Source: Porphyromonadaceae bacterium UBA7203 (GTDB taxonomy: Bacteria; Bacteroidota; Bacteroidia; Bacteroidales; Muribaculaceae). From it: DNA of 5,025 bases. The stretch is from NCBI GenBank assembly GCA_002490725.1, contig DKUN01000010.1, positions 1 to 5,025 of the forward strand. The letters are read 5' to 3'. The notes under the pieces were generated by a model. That model saw nothing but the letters and a program-made list of their open reading frames with translations. It searched no databases and was not told the origin of the DNA. The first letter of the stretch is position 1. Each line of letters opens with the position of its first letter. The position numbers and the translations under genes were made by a program. Shown one piece after another: positions 1-5,025 of this stretch.

Positions 1-201
1 GTTGTAGCGCGGGCGTGGCTGATAGCCTCCTTCACCGTTCTGGTTGTTGTACTGGCGGGGCTGGTAGCCGCCTTCGGCACCGTCTTGTTGCAGGCGGTTG
101 TAGTTGCGCGGACCGTTCGGGTTGTACTGGCGGGGCTGATAACCGCCCTGCTGGTAGTTGTTGTAACGCGGACGGGGCTGGTAACCTCCTTCGCCGTTCT
201 G
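1..201 (-). repeat. Degenerate coding repeat, GGYQPR-containing units
   Basis: Two 42-base copies (160-201 and 1-42) match at 36 of 42 positions, and all six differences are synonymous: both encode QNGEGGYQPRPRYN (residues 71-84 and 124-137 of the RluB-like protein). Two 27-base copies (121-147 and 46-72) match at 25 of 27 positions and both encode GGYQPRQYN. The units alternate (long, short, short, long) with non-repeated linkers of 12, 48 and 3 bases, so this is a diverged coding repeat and not a simple tandem array. Confidence 0.85.
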
Positions 202-411
202 CTGGTCACGGTTGTAGCGCTGGTGCTGCTGGTAGGGTCGATGCGGGCGTTCCTCACCGTCGGAATTCGGGCTGCTGTTTTCACTGGTGTCTCTACCGTA
301 TGAAACTTTTTCGAAACGCGAGTCGGTTGACGCACTGCCGTCGGTTGTGTTGCCGATGCGGGGGCGCTTGGGGCGCTTTATTTCGCCGTTTGAGTTTGTG
401 TCCATGTCCAT
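1..411 (-). CDS. Probable RluB-type 23S rRNA pseudouridine synthase, N-terminal disordered extension only (partial)
   Basis: An open minus-strand frame begins at the ATG at 411-409 and runs off the left edge after 137 codons without a stop. No folded domain lies inside the window. The start (MDMDTNSNGEIKRPKRPRIG) is basic, residues 21-55 are Ser/Asp/Glu-rich, and residues 56-137 are a Gln/Asn/Tyr/Gly/Arg low-complexity stretch built from GGYQPR units (about 75, 89, 114 and 128). From memory, Bacteroidales RluB-family pseudouridine synthases carry this kind of extension before an S4 RNA-binding domain and the catalytic domain that converts a uridine of 23S rRNA to pseudouridine; the assignment rests on that resemblance. 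Rho also has a disordered segment in this phylum, but after a folded N-terminal domain, which is absent here. A second ATG two codons in (405-403) is an equally possible start. The gene has its own promoter at 494-524. The family call is moderately confident; the coding call is strong. Confidence 0.7.
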   Translation of the reverse strand, partial: MDMDTNSNGEIKRPKRPRIGNTTDGSASTDSRFEKVSYGRDTSENSSPNSDGEERPHRPYQQHQRYNRDQQNGEGGYQPRPRYNNYQQGGYQPRQYNPNGPRNYNRLQQDGAEGGYQPRQYNNQNGEGGYQPRPRYN

Positions 412-456
412 GATGTTTGGGCTTAGAAAAGTAAATTTCGGTTGTTTATTTTGATT

Positions 457-473
457 CCCGGCATCTCGCCGGG
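457..473 (-). other. GC-only hairpin in the leader of the rluB-like gene
   Basis: A perfect inverted repeat, CCCGGC and GCCGGG around a 5-base loop (GAGAT read on the minus strand), lies between the promoter at 494-524 and the ATG at 411. It would form in the 5' leader of the rluB-like transcript, about 46 bases before the start codon. The bases after it on the minus strand (AATCAAAATAAAC) contain no T tract, so it does not look like a standard intrinsic terminator. It could stabilise the leader or act as an RNA-level control element. It could also mark the 3' end of read-through transcripts from the MFS gene. The inverted repeat is directly visible; any function is inference. Confidence 0.5.
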
Positions 474-493
474 CGGGTTATGATTAATCGCTG

Positions 494-524
494 CAAAGTT
501 ACAAAAAAATTTGGTGTCTCACAA
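494..524 (-). promoter_or_regulatory. Bacteroidota-type housekeeping promoter for the rluB-like gene
   Basis: On the minus strand a TTG (524-522) is followed, after exactly 20 bases, by TAACTTTG (501-494). This matches the primary sigma factor promoter of Bacteroidota (TTTG or TTG near -33, spacer of about 19-21, TAnnTTTG near -7). The spacer contains a run of seven T. Transcription would start near 485-490, giving a leader of about 75-80 bases. The site lies in an AT-rich gap just downstream of the MFS gene, and gives the rluB-like gene independent transcription. Confidence 0.7.
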
Positions 525-553
525 TACCGAAACGCTCCTTTTGCATTAAAAGT

Positions 554-1732
554 TCATCTGCGGTCATAGCGACGGTAAAGTATGGCCAGGGCTATGGTTC
601 CGGCCAGGGCGAGCGGAGCGCCTATTGCGGCCGGCGATGCGAGTCCGAGGCCATGGTGGATGGCCATGCCGCCGAGGGTGGCCGACATGGCGTTGCTTAC
701 GTTGAAGGCTATCTGGATGCCGGCGCCGCCAAGCATTTCGCCTCCTTTGGCATAGCGCACAATCAGATATTGAAGCGGGCCGCCGATGCCGAAGAGGCCG
801 GCCGTTGCCAGAAACATCAGTGCGAGCGACGGAATCTTCATTGGCGCGCACAAGTAGATTGCGGGCATTATGATTATGAGGCTGCCTGCTATGCAGGCTG
901 TTACCAGCGATGCGCGGTGGCGGTCGGCCAGCTTGCCGGCAAGGGCGTTGCCGAACACCATGCCGAGGCCGGCCAGCATCATGATCCAGGTCATGTCGGC
1001 AACCGTGAAGCGGGCTATGTCGGTCATAATCGGTTCAATGTAGCTGAACCAGCAGTAAACGCTTGCCTGACCGAAAAACACACCCGCAAATATGAGCCAC
1101 GGGGCCGGGTTGCGGAGAAAGCGGAACTGGCCTTTGACTCCGGTGTCGGGCAGCGGGTCGAGGTAGGGCACGCATTTTGTTATGGATATCAGCGCCAGCA
1201 TGCCGAACAGCGCCACGACGGCGAAAACCATGCGCCAGTCAATGATATTACATAAAAAGGTCGAAGCCGGAACGCCGACGACGTTGGCTACTGTCATGCC
1301 TGCTACCATGACGGCGACTGATTGAGCGCCGCGCCCTTGTCGGGCCAGACGCTGGGCCACTATGGCCCCGGCTCCGAAATAGGCTCCGTGGGGCAGCCCC
1401 GAGAGCAGGCGTGCCATCAGCAGCGTGGTGAAGCCCGGTGCGACGGCGGTTGCGAGGTTGCCGGCAAAAATCATGGCTGCGAGAATCAGCATCAGCCGTT
1501 TGAGCGGAAGGCGGCGAAACACGATGAGGGCGGGTGAGCCGATGGCCACTCCGAGCGAGTAGGCCGAAATCAGATGGCCCGCGTCGACGATGCTGACGCC
1601 TATGCCGTCGGCCACGTCGCCTAAAATTCCCATCATGCCGAATTCGGCGATGCCGAGAGCAAAGGTGCCGAGAGCAAGGGCTATCAGCCCGCTCATTGAC
1701 CGGGAGTCATCGGGGTTCGGGACGGTAGTCAT
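554..1732 (-). CDS. MFS transporter of the DHA1 (AraJ/YdhP/NepI-like) family
   Basis: This 392-residue protein has the length and hydrophobic pattern of a 12-helix major facilitator in the inner membrane, driving drug, sugar or nucleoside efflux by proton antiport. Family signatures visible are LIALALGTFALGIAEFGMMG in helix 1 (about 16-35), GHLISAYSLGVAIGSP (52-67), ARLLSGLPHGAYFGAGAIVA (107-126), and a motif C-like helix 5, GMTVANVVGVPASTFL (145-160). GKLADRHR (266-273) is the motif-A-like loop of the second half. The loop between helices 2 and 3 (FRRLPLKR, 72-79) is a weak motif A, as is usual in this subgroup. The substrate cannot be read from sequence. The longest start (1732) overlaps the end of pdxB by 26 bases. 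A second ATG at 1696-1694 (residue 13, MSGLIAL) leaves a 10-base gap and agrees better with where relatives begin, so it is a serious alternative. No Shine-Dalgarno decides between them. It is the last gene of the purD unit. Confidence 0.9.
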   Translation of the reverse strand: MTTVPNPDDSRSMSGLIALALGTFALGIAEFGMMGILGDVADGIGVSIVDAGHLISAYSLGVAIGSPALIVFRRLPLKRLMLILAAMIFAGNLATAVAPGFTTLLMARLLSGLPHGAYFGAGAIVAQRLARQGRGAQSVAVMVAGMTVANVVGVPASTFLCNIIDWRMVFAVVALFGMLALISITKCVPYLDPLPDTGVKGQFRFLRNPAPWLIFAGVFFGQASVYCWFSYIEPIMTDIARFTVADMTWIMMLAGLGMVFGNALAGKLADRHRASLVTACIAGSLIIIMPAIYLCAPMKIPSLALMFLATAGLFGIGGPLQYLIVRYAKGGEMLGGAGIQIAFNVSNAMSATLGGMAIHHGLGLASPAAIGAPLALAGTIALAILYRRYDRR

Positions 1733-2651
1733 AGTGATTGCGCAGAGATTCGAAGTCGAGCGGCGCGTTTTTCAGGGCGGCCGTATCGGCCAGGGGGGAG
1801 TAGCTTGCGGCTATGGAGTCGAGTGTCGGCGCCTCGGCCACCGGGTCGAGGCTTACGCTTAGTTCCGGATCTATGGCGTGGAGAGCCATGGCCGTGGCGC
1901 GGCGCTTGCCTTCGAGCGAGTAGCCGGCAATGTGGGGGGTGGCGATAAATGCCATGTCGAGCAGCGAGAGGTTGATTGTCGGTTCGCCTTCCCAGCAGTC
2001 AATGGCGGCGGTGCTCAGACGGCCCGAACCGAGGGCGTCGATTAGTGCGCGCGTATCGGTCACGGGGCCTCGCGCTGCGTTGATTACCATCGGGCTGCGG
2101 CGGCAGGCGTCAAACAGGTCGCGTCCGGCCATATGGCGAGTGGTCGCGTCGAGAGGCGTATGGAATGTGACGACGTCGGCCTCGGCGGCGATTTGCCCGA
2201 GAGAGGCGGGGAGGCCCAGCGGCGGGTCGCAGAGCAGTGTGCGGTAGCCGTTGGCGCGGGCCCAGCGGTCAACAATCGAGCCGACGTGGCCAACTCCGAC
2301 AATGCCGATGGTGGCGCCCGGCCCGAAGCCTGCGGCGAGGACTGCTGACAGCACATATTGAGCAACGGCGGGCGCGTTGCATCCGGGCGCATTGTTTACG
2401 ACAATGCCGTTTCGCCGGCAGTAGCCGAGATCAATGTGGTCGGTGCCTATTGTGGCGGTGGCGATGCGGCTCACCCGCGAGCCCTCGAGCAGCGCAGCGT
2501 CGCAGCGCGTGCGTGTGCGGATGACCAGGGCGTCGGCATCTTTGACGGCATCGGCGGTGATGGCTTCGGGGTCAAGGTAAATTACCTCATGGCCGGCGGC
2601 TTCGAGGTGTCCTTTAATGAAAGGGATGTGGCTTTCAACGATTACTCTCAT
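1707..2651 (-). CDS. pdxB: 4-phosphoerythronate dehydrogenase (PdxB)
   Basis: PdxB oxidises 4-phospho-D-erythronate to 2-oxo-3-hydroxy-4-phosphobutanoate in the cytoplasm, the second step of DXP-dependent pyridoxal 5'-phosphate synthesis, upstream of SerC, PdxA and PdxJ. It belongs to the D-isomer-specific 2-hydroxyacid dehydrogenases. Diagnostic segments are IATATIGTDHID (63-74) and NAPGCNAPAVAQYV (87-100), the Rossmann glycine loop GVGHVG (119-124) with Asp142 in LLCDPP as the nucleotide-binding acid, TFHTPL (162-167), NAARGP with the expected catalytic Arg194, CWEGEP with Glu223, and TPHIAGYSLEGK with His240. These segments resemble E. coli PdxB closely, which separates it from SerA or lactate dehydrogenases. 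At 314 residues it is shorter than the 378-residue E. coli enzyme. The PdxB-specific C-terminal dimerisation domain is reduced: it retains DFESLRNHYDYR (299-310), which lines up with the E. coli FDKLRKNY segment, and ends soon after. Its ATG overlaps the stop of the preceding membrane gene by 4 bases, implying translational coupling. Confidence 0.93.
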   Translation of the reverse strand: MRVIVESHIPFIKGHLEAAGHEVIYLDPEAITADAVKDADALVIRTRTRCDAALLEGSRVSRIATATIGTDHIDLGYCRRNGIVVNNAPGCNAPAVAQYVLSAVLAAGFGPGATIGIVGVGHVGSIVDRWARANGYRTLLCDPPLGLPASLGQIAAEADVVTFHTPLDATTRHMAGRDLFDACRRSPMVINAARGPVTDTRALIDALGSGRLSTAAIDCWEGEPTINLSLLDMAFIATPHIAGYSLEGKRRATAMALHAIDPELSVSLDPVAEAPTLDSIAASYSPLADTAALKNAPLDFESLRNHYDYRPEPR

Positions 2652-3490
2652 CGGTACATTGAGTAGAAGAGAACGGCTGCGGCTCCGACGGCTATGGCCC
2701 AGAACCAGCCGAGGCGCCTGGTCGCGGCCAGGTGGCTGACGTTATAGGCGGCACATAGGCTTACCAAAGGCAGGTAGTTGAATGAGTTGGCCGAGTCGGC
2801 CATCGGCATTGCTACGGCGCAGGCCGTCAGACCTAATATGGCCATGTTGCGTGCGCGCGCCTTGGCCGGATAGCCGTAGGAGGGCAGAAACATTGCAAGG
2901 CCGAACAGCAGAGCAGTGGCTCCCGCCATCATTGTCGGTGCGTCAATGCCCGCAATCCATGGAGCGGCATATATGTCGACAATCGAGCGGGGGTCGTAGA
3001 CACCAAAGCCGACGGCAATGATGGCCGGGGTGAGCATTCCGAGCATAGCGGCGACAAGGCCGCGCATTGAAAAGGCGCGCACCAGAATCAGCGCCACGGC
3101 AAGCAGCGCAAAACTTCGTGAGCCGAGAGCTCCGAGCCCGCAGAAGAGATATATCAGAAATATGGTGCGCGTTTCGCCCGGTCGCGAAAAGCAGAGAAAC
3201 AGCAGGGTCATTGCTCCGGCGGCTACAGTGGCGAGGAGCATGCCCGTGATTCCCGGCGTTATGGCGGCCAGCATCAGCATGAACAGTCCGGCAAACGGAA
3301 AGTTCGGGCCCTTGTACAGGGCTCTTGCCCTGATTTCGTAGACCATCAGGGCACTGATTGCGGCCGCGAGCGCCATGGCAATCCAGGAGTCGTGGCGCGA
3401 CCAGAGCATTATCAGTCCGGCCAGCGCTGTGGCGAGGCTGAGCCCTTGGCCGAGTATCAGGCTCTTGAAGCGCGATTCCCGGTCTCTCAT
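2648..3490 (-). CDS. Polytopic membrane protein of unknown function, possibly DUF6427-like
   Basis: The function is not recognised. The 280-residue protein has a short basic N-terminus (MRDRESRFKS) followed by about ten hydrophobic segments, roughly at 11-30, 35-53, 64-78, 80-101, 108-123, 126-140, 143-164, 184-204, 213-230, 238-256 and 261-279; some are short and may be re-entrant. There is no signal peptide or soluble domain. The segment VRAFSMRGLVAAMLGMLTPA (137-156), following a helix, recalls the pattern 'RPFnlREwl..llGlltP' that I associate with DUF6427 membrane proteins of Bacteroidota, and the overall length and helix count also fit; this is memory, not a search. A hydrophilic loop VYDPRSIVDIYAAPW (164-178) may be functional. 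The gene starts 4 bases after the purD stop and ends with an ATGA overlap with pdxB, so it is embedded in the operon. The usual Bacteroidota scarcity of Shine-Dalgarno sites applies. The reading frame is secure; the family is tentative. Confidence 0.85.
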   Translation of the reverse strand: MRDRESRFKSLILGQGLSLATALAGLIMLWSRHDSWIAMALAAAISALMVYEIRARALYKGPNFPFAGLFMLMLAAITPGITGMLLATVAAGAMTLLFLCFSRPGETRTIFLIYLFCGLGALGSRSFALLAVALILVRAFSMRGLVAAMLGMLTPAIIAVGFGVYDPRSIVDIYAAPWIAGIDAPTMMAGATALLFGLAMFLPSYGYPAKARARNMAILGLTACAVAMPMADSANSFNYLPLVSLCAAYNVSHLAATRRLGWFWAIAVGAAAVLFYSMYR

Positions 3491-3494
3491 TGCG

Positions 3495-4766
3495 TCAAAT
3501 CAGGTCGTTGGCTATGTCGCGGCGATAGTATTTGCCCTCGAAGTCAAGAGCGCCGATGGCCTTGAATGACTTGGCGGCGGCGTCAGGAATGTCGGTGCCA
3601 TAGCTGGTGGCGGCAATTACGCGGCCGCCTGAAGTTACGAGCCGGCCTTCGGCGTCGATATCAGTTCCGGCATGAAACAGCAGCGATTCGCCTGCGAGTT
3701 CGGTGCCGGTGATTACCTTACCTTTGGCATAGCTGCCGGGGTAGCCGCCGCTGACGGCCATGACAGTCACCGCCGTGCGCGGGTCGATGTCGAGCTTAAG
3801 GTCGCCGAGATTGCCGCGGGCAACGGCGTCGAGCAGCGGAAGCAGGTCGGAGGCCACTCGCGGCATCACGGCTTCGGTTTCGGGGTCGCCCATGCGCACG
3901 TTGTACTCAATAACCATCGGTTCGCCACCGACGTTGATGAGGCCGAGGAAGATGAAGCCGCGATAGTCGATGCCGTCTTTGATCAGGCCGCTGACGGTAG
4001 GGCGAATAATGCGTTCCTCCACTTTGTTCATGAATGTTTCGTCGGCAAACGGCACGGGGCTTACGGCGCCCATGCCGCCTGTGTTGAGGCCGGTGTCGCC
4101 CTCGCCTATGCGCTTATAGTCTTTGGCTACGGGGAGCACGCGGTAGTTGCCGGTGCCGTCGGTGAGCACGAACACTGAGCATTCTATACCGCTCAGGAAC
4201 TCTTCGATCACCACCGTGGCGCTTGCTTTGCCGAACATGCCTCCGAGCATTTCGCGCAGCGAAGCCTTGGCTTCGTCGAGGTTGTCGATGATGAGCACGC
4301 CTTTGCCGGCTGCCAGGCCGTCGGCCTTGAGCACGTAGGGCGGACGGAGGGTCTGCAGGAACTCGCATCCGGCGTCGACCGTCTCCGAGGTGAATGAGCA
4401 GTAGGCTGCGGTGGGGATGCCGTGGCGTTGCATGAACTTCTTGGCGAAGTCTTTGCTTCCTTCGAGGGCGGCGCCGTCGGCGCCGGGGCCTACGAGCCGC
4501 ATTTCGGGCATATTGGAGGCGAAGTAGTCGCGGATGCCTGCGACCAGCGGGTCTTCATTGCCCACGACGATGAGTTCTACTCCATGTTCGCGGCAAAAAG
4601 CCTCGATTGCCGGAAAATCGGTAGGTTTGAGCGCCACGTTTGTTCCGAAGGCGCCTGTGCCTCCGTTGCCGGGAGCTATAAAAAGGTGTGAGCACTGTGC
4701 GCTTTGGCTGATTTTCCAGGCCAGGGCCGATTCGCGGCCGCCGGAGCCGAGCAGTAGAACGGTCAT
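3495..4766 (-). CDS. purD: Phosphoribosylamine-glycine ligase (GAR synthetase, PurD)
   Basis: PurD joins 5-phosphoribosylamine, glycine and ATP to make glycinamide ribonucleotide, ADP and phosphate: step two of de novo purine synthesis, in the cytoplasm. The 423-residue length is standard for the single-function bacterial enzyme. Visible in order: N-terminal dinucleotide-like fold with LLLGSGGRESALAWKI (4-19) and IAPGNGGTGAFGTN (30-43); ATP-grasp start KDFAKKFMQRHGIPTAAY (105-122); PPYVLKADGLAAGKGVLI (142-159), the ATP-binding lysine loop; VVIEEFLSGIECSV (185-198); DYKRIGEGDTGLNTGGMGA (216-234), the conserved substrate loop; YRGFIFLGLI (268-277); IEYNVRMGDPETEAVMPR (286-303), which holds the metal-binding Glu and Asn; and a C-terminal domain with VSGGYPGSY (338-346) and TSGGRVIAAT (378-387). 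The GGREH motif of most relatives reads GGRES here. The ATG at 4766 is the natural start, since the family begins directly at the first beta strand. It is first in the closely packed purD, membrane protein, pdxB, MFS set. Confidence 0.98.
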   Translation of the reverse strand: MTVLLLGSGGRESALAWKISQSAQCSHLFIAPGNGGTGAFGTNVALKPTDFPAIEAFCREHGVELIVVGNEDPLVAGIRDYFASNMPEMRLVGPGADGAALEGSKDFAKKFMQRHGIPTAAYCSFTSETVDAGCEFLQTLRPPYVLKADGLAAGKGVLIIDNLDEAKASLREMLGGMFGKASATVVIEEFLSGIECSVFVLTDGTGNYRVLPVAKDYKRIGEGDTGLNTGGMGAVSPVPFADETFMNKVEERIIRPTVSGLIKDGIDYRGFIFLGLINVGGEPMVIEYNVRMGDPETEAVMPRVASDLLPLLDAVARGNLGDLKLDIDPRTAVTVMAVSGGYPGSYAKGKVITGTELAGESLLFHAGTDIDAEGRLVTSGGRVIAATSYGTDIPDAAAKSFKAIGALDFEGKYYRRDIANDLI

Positions 4767-4806
4767 CGGGGTAATGTGAAAAGAATTATTGTTTAAAGAA
4801 TCTGAT

Positions 4807-5025
4807 TTATGAGTTTTCGGAGTCCGGGTCGGTTTTTAGTCTCCATCCCTTGCGGGCGGAAATTTTGGGCTGGCGGCCGATAATGGCTTCGAGCGCCTTG
4901 GGGTTGCGGCGTTTTGCCAGCGGGTTTTCAGGGTCGGGAGCGGGCTCGGTCGGTTTGCGGTCGCGGTCGTCGGGTTTGCGGTCGCTGAACTTGCGGTCGC
5001 TGAACTTGCGGTCGCCGAACTTGCG
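4807..5025 (-). CDS. C-terminal tail of an unidentified, probably RNA-associated protein (partial)
   Basis: A minus-strand frame enters from the right edge (first full codon 5025-5023) and ends at the TAA at 4809-4807, leaving 72 codons. The visible part is wholly hydrophilic and low in complexity: RKFGD RKFSD RKFSD RKPDD repeats (1-20), an acidic and proline-rich linker (about 25-35), and a more complex end, ENPLAKRRNPKALEAIIGRQ (33-52) then PKISARKGWRLKTDPDSENS (53-72). Charged tails of this kind occur on RNA methyltransferases of the THUMP/RlmL type, DEAD-box helicases and pseudouridine synthases. My best guess for Bacteroidales is the THUMP-domain RNA methyltransferase, but nothing in the window proves it because the catalytic part lies outside. 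Codon use and the clean stop support real coding. It ends 40 bases before purD and could be cotranscribed with it. Confidence 0.65.
   Translation of the reverse strand, partial: RKFGDRKFSDRKFSDRKPDDRDRKPTEPAPDPENPLAKRRNPKALEAIIGRQPKISARKGWRLKTDPDSENS
4976..5025 (-). repeat. 15-base in-frame tandem repeat encoding RKFSD
   Basis: Read on the plus strand, the unit TTGCGGTCGCTGAAC occurs at 4976-4990 and 4991-5005 without a difference, at 5006-5020 with one change (T to C, giving Gly for Ser in the peptide), and the next copy begins at 5021 and is cut by the edge. On the minus strand it encodes the pentapeptide RKFSD. A related degenerate unit (TTTGCGGTCGCGGTCGTCGGG) lies just before it at 4954-4974. 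The unit length is a multiple of three, so gain or loss of copies would keep the frame. Confidence 0.88.

Noticed and set aside
1..201. CRISPR-like array
   Set aside because: The repeated units vary, are separated by linkers of unequal length, stay in one reading frame and encode a repetitive peptide.
15..413. Plus-strand frames across the repeat region, one of them Cys- and Arg-rich and the other hydrophobic like a membrane peptide
   Set aside because: Both come from reading the Gln/Tyr/Arg codon repeats on the wrong strand. The minus-strand frame explains the promoter, the start and the synonymous pattern of change.
538..552. Hairpin CTTTT/AAAAG just after the MFS stop as a terminator
   Set aside because: The stem has only five pairs, mostly A-T, and no T tract follows on the minus strand, so it is too weak to call.
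653..1255. A 200-codon plus-strand open frame opposite the MFS gene
   Set aside because: Its translation is rich in His, Ala, Gly and Glu with no family resemblance, and it is fully antisense to a well-supported transporter gene. Long antisense frames are expected in GC-rich coding DNA.
2084..2392. A second minus-strand open frame inside pdxB
   Set aside because: It is an out-of-frame shadow of pdxB with Pro/Ala/Ser/Arg-rich sequence and no recognisable motif.
3672..4178. A 168-codon plus-strand open frame opposite purD
   Set aside because: It is antisense to strongly conserved PurD motifs, and its His/Ala/Val/Gly composition is typical of a shadow frame.
4767..4806. Promoter for purD in the 40-base AT-rich gap
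   Set aside because: On the minus strand I find TAATTC and TTCTTTAA-like stretches but no TAnnTTTG with a TTG at the right distance, so cotranscription with the upstream gene, or a promoter inside it, is as likely.
1..5025. Mobile element, defence system or horizontally acquired island
   Set aside because: There is no transposase, integrase, terminal inverted repeat or tRNA, and the base composition appears even across the four complete genes. The content is ordinary core metabolism.

Overview
All six genes that can be supported in this window lie on the minus strand, so they are transcribed from high coordinates to low. The organism is most likely a GC-rich member of the Bacteroidales. The reasons are: a Bacteroidota-type promoter (TTG, 20-base spacer, TAACTTTG) in front of the last gene; translation starts without clear Shine-Dalgarno sequences; a PurD and PdxB of the type I associate with Bacteroidales; and an RluB-like pseudouridine synthase that begins with a long disordered Gln/Asn/Tyr/Gly/Arg-rich extension, which I remember as typical of the order. 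A Muribaculaceae-like or Alistipes-like genome would fit, but I cannot place it further from sequence alone.

Layout in the direction of transcription. (1) 5025-4807: the last 72 codons of a gene that enters from the right edge, a basic low-complexity tail with an RKFSD repeat, probably the end of an RNA-modifying or RNA-binding protein. (2) 4766-3495: purD, complete, the second step of purine synthesis. (3) 3490-2648: an unrecognised 280-residue polytopic membrane protein with some resemblance to DUF6427. (4) 2651-1707: pdxB, the second step of DXP-dependent pyridoxal phosphate synthesis, with a short C-terminal domain. (5) 1732-554: an AraJ/YdhP/NepI-type MFS transporter. (6) 411-1: the first 137 codons of a gene that leaves through the left edge, most likely the RluB-type 23S rRNA pseudouridine synthase.

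Genes 2 to 5 look like one transcription unit: purD and the membrane gene are 4 bases apart, the membrane gene and pdxB share an ATGA overlap, and pdxB and the MFS gene overlap by up to 26 bases. The 40-base gap before purD has no convincing promoter, so the unit may also include the upstream gene. The 142-base AT-rich gap at 412-553 separates this unit from the rluB-like gene and carries that gene's promoter and a leader hairpin.

The window is mostly ordinary housekeeping DNA. I see no mobile element, CRISPR array, RNA gene or defence system. The points most worth a second look are the repeat-built disordered regions at both ends, the unknown membrane protein translationally tied to pdxB, the shortened PdxB C-terminus, and the pairing of a purine/PLP operon with a DHA1-family exporter.
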